Shown one piece after another: positions 49,568 to 58,901 of a DNA stretch of 64,000 nucleotides. How positions within the stretch are numbered: position 1 is the stretch's first letter; every line of letters begins with the position of its first letter. Under the pieces are notes generated by a model, which worked only from the letters and a program-made list of their open reading frames with translations, searched no databases and was not told where the DNA came from. The translations under genes were made by a program, and so were the position numbers. This DNA comes from Acinetobacter pragensis (GTDB lineage Bacteria > Pseudomonadota > Gammaproteobacteria > Pseudomonadales > Moraxellaceae), in contig NZ_LUAW01000056.1 of NCBI RefSeq assembly GCF_001605895.1, forward strand, positions 23,833 through 87,832, given 5' to 3'.

Positions 49568-49743
49568 GGCAGAATCTCAAAATATCATTTATTAATAGAT
49601 TTTATGTATGACTGAATGATATTTTGACTTCAAAAACAACTATAATCGAAATGATATAGTGAATATATTTTATTTTTTATCGATAATTATAATATATCGG
49701 TTAATATAGCCGAAAAGAGCCTCTAGCAATAGCCTCAGCATTT

Positions 49744-50886
49744 ATGTATCAATTTATCCATCAGCAGCCAGATCTGCAAAATGTACTCAATCTTATGGAT
49801 CAAAGTCCGATTTACGGACTGGACACCGAATTTATCAAGGTAGATACGCTGTGGCCGAAATTAGGCGTTTTTCAGATAAATGTGAAGGGCAAAGTATATC
49901 TGCTGGATGGCGCTGCGCTGGATTTATCCGAATTTTGGAATAAGCTGTTTCAAGCAGAACAAAATGTTTTTCATGCCTGCAGTGAAGATATCGATTTAAT
50001 TTATCATTATGCGCAGCATAAAACGCTGAAAAATGTATTTGATACCCAAGTCGGCATGTCTTTTTTAGGTCATGGCCTGCAAGTCAGCTATCAAAATGCT
50101 TTAAAAACCATGCTGGATGTGGATATTGAAAAAGATCAAACCCGTTCAGATTGGCTGGCGCGTCCATTGACGCCAGAACAGCTGATGTATGCAGCCAATG
50201 ATGTGGAATACATCATGCGCCTTTCAGACAAGGTAAAAGCTGAATTGTCCCAAAAGCACCTGCTGGATTGCGTACTCGAAGACTGCCAAAATTTAACGCA
50301 TGAAATTGGTGAAGAAACCCCAATTGCCATGCTTTATCATGATGTGGGCAATTACCGTAATTCACGCAAGCAGCTGATGCAGTTGCAGCAATTGGCTGTT
50401 TGGCGCGAGCAGATGGTGAAAGCGCTGAACCAGCCGCGAAGCTTTATTTTAAAGAATGCTACGATGCTGGATATGGTAGAGAAAAACCCGCGCAACCATT
50501 TTCAGCTGAGCACAATTAAAGGCATCCGTGCGAATATTGTGCGTGAACACGGCAAAACTATTCTTGATCTGCTGAAGTTTCTGCCTGAGCAGGAAGAGTG
50601 GCCGCTGCGTATGGCGCGGCCGATCCGCCATTCATCTAAAGATATTGCTGACCGTGTCGAGTCAGTCATTGCCAGCATTGCTGAAGAGACGTCAGTGCCT
50701 AAAGAAGTGCTGATGCGCAAAAAATGGCTGAATGCGCTGTATCAGCACGTGGTTTTTCATAATGATGAACAGGATTTGCCCGGGTATCTGTTGGGTTGGC
50801 GCTATGACATGCTCACGAAGCCGCTGATTGATGTGCTGCATTCCGACGAGTCATATTTGTCAAAGCAGATGAAAGTAATGGATTAA
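49744..50886 (+). CDS. rnd: Ribonuclease D
   Basis: 380 residues. The 3'-5' exonuclease domain has the DEDD residues: Asp27 and Glu29 (GLDTEF), an Asp in CSEDIDL, and YAANDVEYI near residue 155. HRDC-type helical domains follow (~210-375). It trims tRNA precursors and other structured RNAs. A 176-base AT-rich gap precedes it. It ends at a long terminator, separate from ycgL. Confidence 0.94.
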   Translation: MYQFIHQQPDLQNVLNLMDQSPIYGLDTEFIKVDTLWPKLGVFQINVKGKVYLLDGAALDLSEFWNKLFQAEQNVFHACSEDIDLIYHYAQHKTLKNVFDTQVGMSFLGHGLQVSYQNALKTMLDVDIEKDQTRSDWLARPLTPEQLMYAANDVEYIMRLSDKVKAELSQKHLLDCVLEDCQNLTHEIGEETPIAMLYHDVGNYRNSRKQLMQLQQLAVWREQMVKALNQPRSFILKNATMLDMVEKNPRNHFQLSTIKGIRANIVREHGKTILDLLKFLPEQEEWPLRMARPIRHSSKDIADRVESVIASIAEETSVPKEVLMRKKWLNALYQHVVFHNDEQDLPGYLLGWRYDMLTKPLIDVLHSDESYLSKQMKVMD

Positions 50887-50931
50887 ATTTGCAAATGATT
50901 GATTAAAGATCTAGCACTTATACAAATTCAC

Positions 50932-50973
50932 GACTGATGCGTTAAGAATGGTTAATGTATCAGTCTTTTTTTT
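50932..50973 (+). terminator. Long intrinsic terminator after rnd
   Basis: A 14-pair stem (GACTGATGCGTTAA / TTAATGTATCAGTC, two G-T pairs) with a GAATGG loop and a T8 tail. Confidence 0.85.
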
Positions 50974-51014
50974 GTTGTATGCTTTGCCTTGAGTTTTATG
51001 AGTACTGATTCAAA

Positions 51015-51317
51015 ATGCATTGTTCTATCTACAAATCGAGCAAAAAAGATGAAATGTATCTTTATGTTGCCCGTCCTGCTGAAAATGAAGCGGAAGCGTT
51101 CGATCCTTTAGAAGTTTTATCAGAGCCAGTTCGTGCGGCATTTGGCCGTGCAACATTTGTGATGCATTTGGAACTCAGTGAATCGCGTACTTTGGCGCGT
51201 GTAAATGTTATGCATGTGATTGATTCCTTAGAAACCAAAGGTTTTTTCCTGCAAATGCCTCCAGAAGGTTTGATTAATCCAAATGCCCCTGCGCCTGAAG
51301 GTCTGCGCGGTGCTTAA
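51015..51317 (+). CDS. ycgL: YcgL domain protein
   Basis: 100 residues with the YcgL (DUF709) pattern: [19 protein letters not shown] at the start, [21 protein letters not shown] in the middle and [16 protein letters not shown] near the end. Its function is unknown. The rnd-ycgL order is conserved in gammaproteobacteria, which supports the call. A membrane-protein gene starts 20 bases after it. Confidence 0.9.
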   Translation: MHCSIYKSSKKDEMYLYVARPAENEAEAFDPLEVLSEPVRAAFGRATFVMHLELSESRTLARVNVMHVIDSLETKGFFLQMPPEGLINPNAPAPEGLRGA

Positions 51318-51337
51318 ATCCATTCAGGAGTTGCGGA

Positions 51338-51721
51338 ATGAATAGTTTATGGGCTGTATTGGACTCAATTCCTGAAGATAGCATTGCAATTACGGTTTAT
51401 CTTCTAGGAAGCCTGATTATTCTGGCAAGCTGGTACGCCATTGCAAAACGCTTGCCTAAGCCTTTGGGCGGCATCACTTGGATTGTGGGGTTTGCTGTCT
51501 TATTAACCCCGACAGTTTCTGAAGGCAGTAATGCTTCAATTGCGCCGGCAATATTTGGTTTGTTGTTTGGTTTGTTAACCAAGGATCAGCCTTTGGTTTG
51601 GAGTAATTTGTCTTTAATCTTATTTGTGATTGGCATTGGCTTTGTGATTGGCTATTTCTGGTCAAAATTCAATGCAAATAAAATATCTATTTCACTAAAC
51701 AAAAAAAGTTCACCACTTTAA
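51338..51721 (+). CDS. Small inner-membrane protein
   Basis: 127 residues with four hydrophobic segments (~17-36, 46-60, 66-80 and 87-108) and a polar Asn/Lys/Ser tail. No family is recognised. CAGGAG sits before the ATG. It is between ycgL and the MoxR gene with short gaps, so it is likely in one transcript with both. Confidence 0.7.
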   Translation: MNSLWAVLDSIPEDSIAITVYLLGSLIILASWYAIAKRLPKPLGGITWIVGFAVLLTPTVSEGSNASIAPAIFGLLFGLLTKDQPLVWSNLSLILFVIGIGFVIGYFWSKFNANKISISLNKKSSPL

Positions 51722-51741
51722 GTAAAACAATAAGGGTTCGT

Positions 51742-52593
51742 ATGTCTGTTGATGCTCAACACTTTTCTGGAACAGATCAGTACATTGCGACTGATAGCTT
51801 AAAACTTGCTGTGAAAGCAGCCCGCAGCCTGCAAAAGCCGCTTTTAGTCAAAGGCGAGCCGGGTACGGGTAAAACTTTGCTAGCAGAGCAGGTTGCACAA
51901 AGCTTAGGGCTTAAGCTGATCACTTGGCACATCAAATCAACAACGAAAGCGCAGCAAGGCTTGTATGAATACGACGCCGTATCACGCCTGCGTGACAGTC
52001 AATTGGGTGATGACCGCGTTTATGATATTAAAAACTACATTAAGCCAGGAAAGTTGTGGGAAGCTTTCACCAGCGAAGAGCGCTGTGTTTTGCTAATTGA
52101 TGAAATTGACAAGGCTGACATCGAATTTCCAAATGATTTATTGCACGAACTGGACAAAATGTCGTTTTATGTCTATGAAACAGGCGAGACAATTACCGCG
52201 GTTCAGCGTCCAATTGTGATTATTACTTCAAATAATGAGAAGGAACTGCCAGATGCATTCTTGCGCCGCTGCTTCTTCCATTATATTGAATTTCCTGATG
52301 AAGCGACGATGCGCGAAATCATTGATGTGCATTTTGATAATATTTCAAGTGCGCTAGTGTCTGAAGCATTGCAGGTTTTCTTTAAATTACGTCAAATTCC
52401 GGGTTTAAAGAAACCCCCTTCAACATCTGAACTGATTGATTGGTTAAGTCTATTAATGGCGGATGATATGCCGGAAGATATTCTGCGCAATAAAGATAAA
52501 TCGAAGTCTATTCCACCCCTGTACGGCGCGTTGATTAAGAATGAGCAAGATGTGCAGCTGCTGGAGCGTTTGGCATTTATGTCACGCCGTTAA
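51742..52593 (+). CDS. MoxR-family AAA+ ATPase
   Basis: 283 residues. Walker A is GEPGTGKT (38-45), Walker B LLIDEID (117-123), sensor 1 IITSNNEKELPDAF and an arginine finger in LRRC. A C-terminal lid follows. MoxR ATPases act as chaperones that insert cofactors or activate partners, nearly always with a VWA-domain protein. The likely partner is the VWA gene at 54042, but 1.4 kb with another gene and a terminator separate them. Confidence 0.93.
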   Translation: MSVDAQHFSGTDQYIATDSLKLAVKAARSLQKPLLVKGEPGTGKTLLAEQVAQSLGLKLITWHIKSTTKAQQGLYEYDAVSRLRDSQLGDDRVYDIKNYIKPGKLWEAFTSEERCVLLIDEIDKADIEFPNDLLHELDKMSFYVYETGETITAVQRPIVIITSNNEKELPDAFLRRCFFHYIEFPDEATMREIIDVHFDNISSALVSEALQVFFKLRQIPGLKKPPSTSELIDWLSLLMADDMPEDILRNKDKSKSIPPLYGALIKNEQDVQLLERLAFMSRR

Positions 52594-52966
52594 TTAGTGG
52601 ATAAACTCTCTGTGTCTAAATAAAGCCGTCTAAAATTGACGGCTTTATTTTTGCCTATACAGTTATTTAAATGGGTCAATTTCACTGATTTGGCTTTATT
52701 GAATAAGTATATCGAGATTTTGTGACGCAATGGTCTATACGGAACTTTGGACTAGCCGGTTTTCTGAATGAGGTGGATGGCCTTCAGGCAGGCATAGAAG
52801 TCTTGCTGTTCATATTTTGAGGCATAAATTACGCTTAAATTGAAGGCTGTTTTACATAATCATCAATATGTAAAATGAAGATGGTTCTTATAAGAAAATC
52901 AAATTAATCAAAAACATATAATTAAGGATAGTGTGGATATTAACCTGAATTATAAAATTATTAATC
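52594..52966. other. Intergenic region after MoxR
   Basis: 373 bases. It holds the MoxR terminator (52621-52652) and a short, more GC-rich patch (about 52735-52850) with an open 35-codon minus-strand frame, perhaps a worn gene remnant. The rest is AT-rich. Confidence 0.5.
52621..52652 (+). terminator. MoxR gene terminator
   Basis: TAAAGCCGTC / GACGGCTTTA, a 10-bp perfect stem with a seven-base loop followed by TTTTT, 28 bases after the stop. Confidence 0.85.
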
Positions 52967-53677
52967 ATGAAAAAGTATGCAGAGGCAACACCGCAAGATC
53001 CTTTAACTGAAATTTTTTCTAATGTTTATTTATTGAGAGGCAGTATAAAAATTGGCCCATTGCTGCAAATGAATCGTAATATGGTGATAGTCAGAGATGG
53101 CAATGAACTTACGCTGATTAATGCTGTACGGCTTGATACTAAGAACTTAGAAAAACTGGATGAGTTAGGTGAGGTAAAAAATATTATCCGATTAGGCGAC
53201 TTTCATGGCTTGGATGATCAATTTTATATTGATCAATACAAAGCAAATTTTTGGAGTCAAGAAAGCCATAGTAACTATGCAGAATTGCATCCGAACAAAG
53301 TGATTAACACAACAGCAAAATCACCTGTTCAAAACAGTAAGTTTTTTATTTTTGCGTCAGCAAAGTTTCCTGAAGCGGCTTTGTTTCTTGAAGATCACCA
53401 GTTGTTGATTACAACAGACAGTATCCAATACTGGAATGATTGGAAGCATATAAGCTTTCTGAGTAAAATTATTTTGTCTCTAATGGGGTTTCGCTTAGAG
53501 TTGTTTATCGGCGGCCCTTGGCTGAAGAGAGCCTCTAGGCAAAAAGGCAGTCTTGAGCATGACTTTAATCAGCTCTTGGCTTTGAATTTTACAAGTTTAG
53601 TCGCTGCTCATGGAAATGTTCTCAAACATAGCGCCAAAACAGAATTAGAAAAAGTTGTTTTTGAGGCATTTAAATGA
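52967..53677 (+). CDS. Degenerate metallo-beta-lactamase-like protein (DUF4336-like)
   Basis: 236 residues. The layout recalls a metallo-beta-lactamase fold: SNVYLLRGSIKIGPLLQMNRNMVIVRDG at the start, RLGDFHGLDD where HxHxDH would be, LLITTDSIQYW and a late AAHG. Most zinc ligands of active enzymes are absent. This resembles DUF4336-type proteins, but I cannot confirm the family. It has no signal peptide. It sits between MoxR and VWA genes and is more AT-rich than both, so it may be a late insertion. Confidence 0.55.
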   Translation: MKKYAEATPQDPLTEIFSNVYLLRGSIKIGPLLQMNRNMVIVRDGNELTLINAVRLDTKNLEKLDELGEVKNIIRLGDFHGLDDQFYIDQYKANFWSQESHSNYAELHPNKVINTTAKSPVQNSKFFIFASAKFPEAALFLEDHQLLITTDSIQYWNDWKHISFLSKIILSLMGFRLELFIGGPWLKRASRQKGSLEHDFNQLLALNFTSLVAAHGNVLKHSAKTELEKVVFEAFK

Positions 53678-54041
53678 ATCTAAAATGAAGGTCATGCATT
53701 TTAGGTAGTGGTTTATATATCTATAGGTATCAATATCCTAGTTGATTATATTTTAGGTTTTAGCCTGCAGAGATGGTTTTTTATTAAGTTTTAAATTATG
53801 TGGTTGCTTATAGAATAACTTTTACTGTTTTGGTTAGTATCTTCAAGTGATGCTTCAAGTTGTTTCTTGAAAAAAACTTTTCTGAACATCCAGTGGCCGG
53901 TTTTAACTTTACTTCGATGTTTTGATTTTCGATAATGTCCAAAGTTAAATAGCTGCAGGAATAAAGGAGGGGGAATAATCCTTTAATTGCAGCAGAAAAT
54001 TTTACAGATTCAATAATTTATATGAATGGAAATTATCCGCC
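53678..54041. other. Intergenic region before the VWA gene
   Basis: 364 AT-rich bases without a credible ORF. A 7-bp inverted repeat TAAAGGA / TCCTTTA lies near 53962-53985. The VWA promoter is presumably here. Nothing else was recognised. Confidence 0.5.
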
Positions 54042-55229
54042 ATGTTTGTGCGATTGTTTTACACCTTGCGAAAATACGGCGTTCCTGTTTCGACGCGTGA
54101 GCTCATTGATCTGAATGAAGCGGTGGCTGCTGGTTTGGTTTTTGCTGACCAGGACGAGTTTTATCAGCTGGCGAAAACGGTTATGGTTAAAGATGAGCGC
54201 TTCTTTGATAAATTTGACCGCGCCATGAAAGACTATTTTGACGGTATCGCAACTTTTGATTTAGATGAACTATTGAATCAGGTACAGAAGCTGCCAAAAG
54301 ACTGGTTTGATTTAGAGTTGCTGGAAAAGCATTTAACACCTGAACAGCGCGAAGAATTAAAGAAAGCCGGCTCGCTGGAAGAATTGATGAAAATGCTGGA
54401 AGAGCGCCTGCGTGAACAGCATAAAAAGCATCAAGGCGGCAATAAGATGATTGGAACGGGCGGTACCTCTCCGTTTGGCGCCTATGGCGATCATCCTGAA
54501 GGCTTGCGTATTGGCGGGCCGGGCCGTAAAAAGTCAGCTGTGAAAGTCTGGGAACAGCGTCAGTATCGGAATTTAGATGATGATCAAATTCTTGGCAGCC
54601 GTCAGATGCAAATGGCGTTGCGGCGTTTGCGTAAGTTTGCCCGTCAAGGTGCAGCAGATGAGCTGGATATTGACGGCACTATCCGCGAAACAGCCAAGCA
54701 GGGTATTTTAGACGTGCAGCTGGTGCCTGAGCGCCGTAACCGTATTAAAGTGCTGATGCTGTTTGATGTCGGCGGCTCAATGGATTCACATATTGCACAA
54801 TGTGAAAAGCTTTTTAGCGCAGCAAAAACAGAATTTAAGACCTTAGAGTATTTTTATTTCCATAATTGCTTATATGACTATGTTTGGAAAGATAATGTCC
54901 GTCGCTCCAATACCCGTATGAACACGTGGGATTTATTCAATACCTATGGGCGGGATTACCGTGTGATTGTCGTGGGTGATGCCAGTATGGCGCCCTATGA
55001 AGTCACTTCCGCGGGCGGTTCCGTTGAATATATGAATGACGAATCTGGGCAGGTTTGGCTGCATCGCCTGCGTCAGCATTTTGACAAAACAGCTTGGCTG
55101 AATCCTGAAGAAGAAAATTACTGGCATTACACGCATACCATTGGCTTAATTAAACAAATCTTTGAAGATCATATGTTCCCAATGACGCTAAAAGGCATTG
55201 AAGATATGACGAAATATTTAGCACGCTGA
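54042..55229 (+). CDS. VWA-domain (CoxE-like) protein
   Basis: 395 residues. The N-terminal part is helical and charged, with a coiled coil near 95-135. A linker follows (GTGGTSPFGAYGDHPEG), then a von Willebrand A domain from ~234 with metal-site residues Asp242 and Ser246 (FDVGGSMDSH, a DxGxS form of the DxSxS motif). It lacks a signal peptide or helix, so it is cytoplasmic. Such proteins bind MoxR ATPases; the MoxR gene is at 51742. The biological target is unknown. Confidence 0.88.
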   Translation: MFVRLFYTLRKYGVPVSTRELIDLNEAVAAGLVFADQDEFYQLAKTVMVKDERFFDKFDRAMKDYFDGIATFDLDELLNQVQKLPKDWFDLELLEKHLTPEQREELKKAGSLEELMKMLEERLREQHKKHQGGNKMIGTGGTSPFGAYGDHPEGLRIGGPGRKKSAVKVWEQRQYRNLDDDQILGSRQMQMALRRLRKFARQGAADELDIDGTIRETAKQGILDVQLVPERRNRIKVLMLFDVGGSMDSHIAQCEKLFSAAKTEFKTLEYFYFHNCLYDYVWKDNVRRSNTRMNTWDLFNTYGRDYRVIVVGDASMAPYEVTSAGGSVEYMNDESGQVWLHRLRQHFDKTAWLNPEEENYWHYTHTIGLIKQIFEDHMFPMTLKGIEDMTKYLAR

Positions 55230-55338
55230 TTCCATTTTTCTATCAGTCATTTTATCTATTGTTATTAGTGCTTTAAAGTAGTTTATTTTAGTATATGGCT
55301 GTAAATTAATGAATTTAGGCTCGAATAAAGGGATAAGC

Positions 55339-56547
55339 ATGGAACAGGAAATTAATGGTATCGCGTTACCGAATGCGGAAGGCTTTTTCGGCGCATATGG
55401 CGGTCAGTTTATCCCGCCAGATTTAAAGCAGGCAATGGATGATATAAATGCCGCTTACGAGCAAATTCGACATACGGCAGAGTTTCAAAATGAATTGAAC
55501 GATTTGTTTGCCAATTATGTCGGCCGTCCAAGCCCGCTGTTTCATGCTAAACGTTTGTCAGATCAATTGGGCGGCGCGCAAATTTATTTAAAACGCGAAG
55601 ATTTAAACCATACTGGCGCGCATAAAATTAATCACTGCCTAGGCGAAGCGCTGTTGGCAAAATATATGGGTAAAACCAAGGTAATTGCGGAAACAGGCGC
55701 AGGGCAGCATGGTGTAGCCTTGGCAACAGCTTGCGCATTGGTTGGAATCCCTTGTGAAATTCATATGGGACAGGTGGATATTGAAAAAGAGCATCCGAAT
55801 GTTGTGAAAATGAAGATTTTAGGTGCAAACCTTATTTCTGTCACACGCGGTACAGCGACTTTAAAAGATGCTGTTGACAGTGCATTTGAAGAATATTTAA
55901 AAGATCCGAAAAATTATATTTATGCAATTGGTTCTGTTGTAGGGCCACATCCATTCCCGATGATGGTGCGTGATTTTCAGGCGATTATTGGCAAAGAAAT
56001 TAAAGAGCAAACTCACGAGCGCTTTGGTGCAAATCCAGACTATGTTGTTGCTTGTGTGGGCGGCGGTTCTAATGCGCTGGGTGCCTTTACGGCATTTCTA
56101 AATGAAAAGGACGTGAAGCTGGTTGGGGTGGAGCCTGCTGGCCATGGTCTAGACACTAATATGCATTCTGCTACGCTGACGCTTGGCAAGCCAAGTCAAA
56201 TACATGGTATGGCGTGTTATGTGCTGGAAGATGATCAAGGTGAGCCTTTACCGGTGCATTCAATTGCTTCTGGATTGGACTATCCTGGTGTGGGGCCGCA
56301 GCACAGCTTGCTGAAAGATTTAGGCCGGGTTGAATATACCTCTGCAACAGATCAAGAATGTTTAGATGCCTTTATGACGCTCTCACGGGTAGAGGGGATT
56401 GTTCCAGCCTTGGAAAGTGCTCATGCTGTGGCTTGGGCCATACGTGAAGCGCCAAAATTAAGTACAGCTGTTAAAATTGTAGTCAATGTCTCAGGCCGCG
56501 GGGATAAAGATGCCGATTATGTCGCAGGGAAATTAGGTTTGAATTAA
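55339..56547 (+). CDS. Tryptophan synthase beta-like PLP enzyme, stand-alone
   Basis: 402 residues in the TrpB family. PLP Lys96 is in HTGAHKIN, catalytic Glu118 in AETGAGQHG, and the phosphate loop GGGSN at 241-245. [11 protein letters not shown] and GRGDKD are also family motifs. TrpB joins indole and serine to make tryptophan. The sequence differs from gammaproteobacterial TrpB in several loops and no trpA or trpF is adjacent, so it may be a second copy using free indole or a different nucleophile. The ATG at 55339 has GGGATAAG upstream; a longer frame from 55309 is unlikely. Confidence 0.85.
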   Translation: MEQEINGIALPNAEGFFGAYGGQFIPPDLKQAMDDINAAYEQIRHTAEFQNELNDLFANYVGRPSPLFHAKRLSDQLGGAQIYLKREDLNHTGAHKINHCLGEALLAKYMGKTKVIAETGAGQHGVALATACALVGIPCEIHMGQVDIEKEHPNVVKMKILGANLISVTRGTATLKDAVDSAFEEYLKDPKNYIYAIGSVVGPHPFPMMVRDFQAIIGKEIKEQTHERFGANPDYVVACVGGGSNALGAFTAFLNEKDVKLVGVEPAGHGLDTNMHSATLTLGKPSQIHGMACYVLEDDQGEPLPVHSIASGLDYPGVGPQHSLLKDLGRVEYTSATDQECLDAFMTLSRVEGIVPALESAHAVAWAIREAPKLSTAVKIVVNVSGRGDKDADYVAGKLGLN

Positions 56548-56576
56548 GCCTTAGCGGCTGGATTTGAAACGGAAGG

Positions 56577-56603
56577 ATCTCAGTTAAAAACTGGGATTTT
56601 TTT
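56577..56603 (+). terminator. Terminator of the trpB-like gene
   Basis: ATCTCAGTT / AACTGGGAT (one T-G pair) with an AAA loop and a T run. Confidence 0.7.
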
Positions 56604-56760
56604 ATTTTATGGCTTAATTAAGCGAGCGGATTGCGAGTAATTCATGAGAGTGTATTGGCCGGAATTAGGGGTATTTGGTTTGTAATTCTAGGCAATAAAT
56701 GTGAATGTACTATTTTATCATTTCAATGTAATTACATTGTGCTGTAATGTGCTTGTTGAA

Positions 56761-56793
56761 TTAAAAATCCCCTTAAACTCAGGGGATTTTTAA
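56761..56793. terminator. Bidirectional terminator before the CBS gene end
   Basis: TTAAAAATCCCC / GGGGATTTTTAA, a 12-bp perfect stem with a nine-base loop. The A and T arms make it work for the minus-strand CBS gene and for plus-strand read-through. Confidence 0.8.
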
Positions 56794-56819
56794 TTTCAGA
56801 TGGTTTATTTGGTATGCCT

Positions 56820-57251
56820 TTAGCCTGAAATATATTGCTGCAGCTGATCAATCAGTTTCTTTTGGTCTTCCATCGCGGCTTTAACCAAATCACCAATGGA
56901 AATAAGCCCAATCAATTGATCATTTTCAACGACAGGCAGGTGCCGCAGATGGTTATCTGTCATTAAGTCCAAACAGTCTTCTACAGTGGCTGCGCGGGTA
57001 ATCGTTAAAACCCGTTCAGTCATAATTTCATTCACTGTGGTGTTGAATGAAGTCCGCTCCATCAGCGCAATTTTACGTGTATAGTCACGTTCCGAAAGAA
57101 TTCCGACGACAGTATTTTCATGTGTTACGACCAGCGCGCCAATCCCTTTATCCGCCATAATGGAGATCGCTTTTAATACCGTAGCATCTGGCGCAATGGT
57201 ATAAATGGCTTGCTGCGGTTTATTATTCAATACTTGAGCAACGGTAGTCAT
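56820..57251 (-). CDS. CBS-pair domain protein
   Basis: 143 residues consisting of two CBS motifs (~12-65 and ~75-130), ending each with the G(I/L)(L/I)S pattern (GILSERDYTRK and GLISIGDLVKA). Such pairs bind AMP, ATP or SAM and act as energy sensors. A partner domain is absent, so it would act in trans on another protein. It is cytoplasmic and monocistronic. Confidence 0.9.
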   Translation of the reverse strand: MTTVAQVLNNKPQQAIYTIAPDATVLKAISIMADKGIGALVVTHENTVVGILSERDYTRKIALMERTSFNTTVNEIMTERVLTITRAATVEDCLDLMTDNHLRHLPVVENDQLIGLISIGDLVKAAMEDQKKLIDQLQQYISG

Positions 57252-57358
57252 TGTGGCGTGTCCCTTAAAGTTATTATTTGTTTTAACTTAACGCGAATAA
57301 CAGAAAAAGCAAATACTGCAGCGTTCATTATTTTAAAATTGCAATAAATAATGTGATG

Positions 57359-57736
57359 CTACGCAAAACTTGCTGTCTGCGGGTTGAAAAAGAAATGGCG
57401 CATGAGCTGTGTTGAAAGTTTCAGCTTTTTGTGGCTTGTTGCATTGTAAAGCGCAGGTGTAACTTTGAGCCGGGTCAGGGTTGGCATTAAAGAGTTTTCG
57501 AAATCTGCCGGCGTAATTTTTTGGGGCTGATAGTTGGGCCAATGCTTTTTCGCATATTTGTGCGCTTGCAAGCCATTCAGCCAAAAAGGGAAGATAAAAT
57601 CATCGCCATCTTTGGTCATGGCCCAGCCTTCATGGTAGAGGCCCCACAAAACACCGCAGTACATCATGGTTTTTAAAATGGTTATTTTAAAAAATAGATC
57701 TTTAGAAATCGGGTGCAATTGATTGAACTTTGTCAT
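57359..57736 (-). CDS. DUF2750-like protein
   Basis: 125 residues. The central part (VLWGLYHEGWAMTKDGDDFIFPFW, then NGLQAHKYAKKHWPNYQPQKI) matches the DUF2750 pattern, in which a Trp-Gly-Leu-Tyr segment precedes an acidic turn. Its function is unknown. It has no signal peptide. Relatives are small cytoplasmic proteins. It lies 107 bases upstream of the CBS gene on the same strand, with no terminator recognised between them. Confidence 0.7.
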   Translation of the reverse strand: MTKFNQLHPISKDLFFKITILKTMMYCGVLWGLYHEGWAMTKDGDDFIFPFWLNGLQAHKYAKKHWPNYQPQKITPADFENSLMPTLTRLKVTPALYNATSHKKLKLSTQLMRHFFFNPQTASFA

Positions 57737-57907
57737 TGGCAGTGTTCTGCTGTAGTTTTCTCTATTTTAAAAAAATTAGATTAAATTACTGTGTAAGCTT
57801 TGCTGAAAATCGTAAGCAAATATATTGGCTTGGCAATTTTCAGCCATTCTCTAGCTTCATTTTATTTTTAAAACTGGGGAATGTTAAAGCGCATGAATAT
57901 TTAGGTG

Positions 57908-57932
57908 TAAAAAACGCCACCTAGGTGACGTT
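57908..57932 (-). terminator. Terminator of the small Sel1-like gene
   Basis: On the minus strand AAACGTCACC / GGTGGCGTTT with a TA loop and one mismatch, followed by T residues. Confidence 0.6.
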
Positions 57933-57935
57933 TGC

Positions 57936-58169
57936 TTATGCTTGCAATGTGGCCATTTTCTGCCAGTATTGCGCTTTGAGTGAATCACGTTCTACGCGGA
58001 AACCTTGATAATAAAGTTCTGCGAGGAACAATGCTGCTTTACCATGCCCAGCACGCGCTGCGCTTTCCAATTCTTCAACAGCATCAACAAAATTCATTTG
58101 AGATTGAATGGTATTTACTGCCGTTGCGTACACATGCTCTAAGTCATGATGAGAGATTTGTTGCATCAT
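57936..58169 (-). CDS. Single Sel1-like repeat protein
   Basis: 77 residues: a helical N-terminal part (ATAVNTIQSQMNFVDAVEELESAARAG) and one Sel1/TPR-like repeat (GKAALFLAELYYQGFRVERDSLKAQYW). There is no signal peptide, unlike the Sel1 protein at 11010. AAGGAG lies near the start; two adjacent ATG codons are equally possible. It is presumably a small adaptor. It ends at a terminator. Confidence 0.75.
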   Translation of the reverse strand: MMQQISHHDLEHVYATAVNTIQSQMNFVDAVEELESAARAGHGKAALFLAELYYQGFRVERDSLKAQYWQKMATLQA

Positions 58170-58409
58170 ATTAAAGTTACTCCTTATTCTAATTATGCTT
58201 ACATCTGCCTACTTCAGATAGGTGCCTATTTCGCCCTATCAATAACTACTATAGTTAAGTATTGTTAAAGTAATATTACATTTAAGGTGAAATGTCAACA
58301 AAATATGCAAATGTTCCACCATGATTCTTAGTTTACATGATTAAACAATGAACAATTAGAATTTTTATTAATATGATTAGATAAGAAGACGTTAACAATA
58401 AGGAGAAGG

Positions 58410-58775
58410 ATGATGAGCAGAATTTTAGACGGTTTGACTTTTGATATGCCTCCTACGGCAGAACAGGTTGTGGCTTTAGCGCATTTGCATAGGCAAAAGC
58501 TGGATGAAGCTATTTTTCATCAAGAAATTCATTTAGGACATTTTGGTTTGGCCCAGCGCAAGCGGGTATATGATTTTACCCGTGAGTTAGATCCTGCACA
58601 GCGTGAAGATTTTTATGACATGTATAATGGCGAACTGCTGCGTATTGCGGACGATGATGATTTGCATCCAGCGCAAGCAGAAGGCGGCGTCAGTATCTTT
58701 GCTGTCGTCATTGTTATGGCGATCATTGCGCTGATTCTGTATTTTGCGGTTATTCAAAGGCTCCTTAGCAGTTAA
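58410..58775 (+). CDS. Tail-anchored small membrane protein
   Basis: 121 residues. A soluble, charged, mostly helical N-terminal region (~1-90) contains KRVYDFTRELDPAQREDFYDMYN. One C-terminal transmembrane helix (~96-116, IFAVVIVMAIIALILYFAV) suggests a tail-anchored topology. An AAGGAGAAGG ribosome site precedes two adjacent ATG codons. No known family is recognised. It is a single gene. Confidence 0.7.
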   Translation: MMSRILDGLTFDMPPTAEQVVALAHLHRQKLDEAIFHQEIHLGHFGLAQRKRVYDFTRELDPAQREDFYDMYNGELLRIADDDDLHPAQAEGGVSIFAVVIVMAIIALILYFAVIQRLLSS

Positions 58776-58901
58776 TCGCTGAGTCAGCCGGTATTGCCTT
58801 TGGTCGAGCAGGGTTGACTGGGCGGTTTGGATGAGAAATAAACAGGCTGACTTGAACTTCTTGAAGCGCAGCCATACACTACTTTGAATTCGAGGTAGTG
58901 T

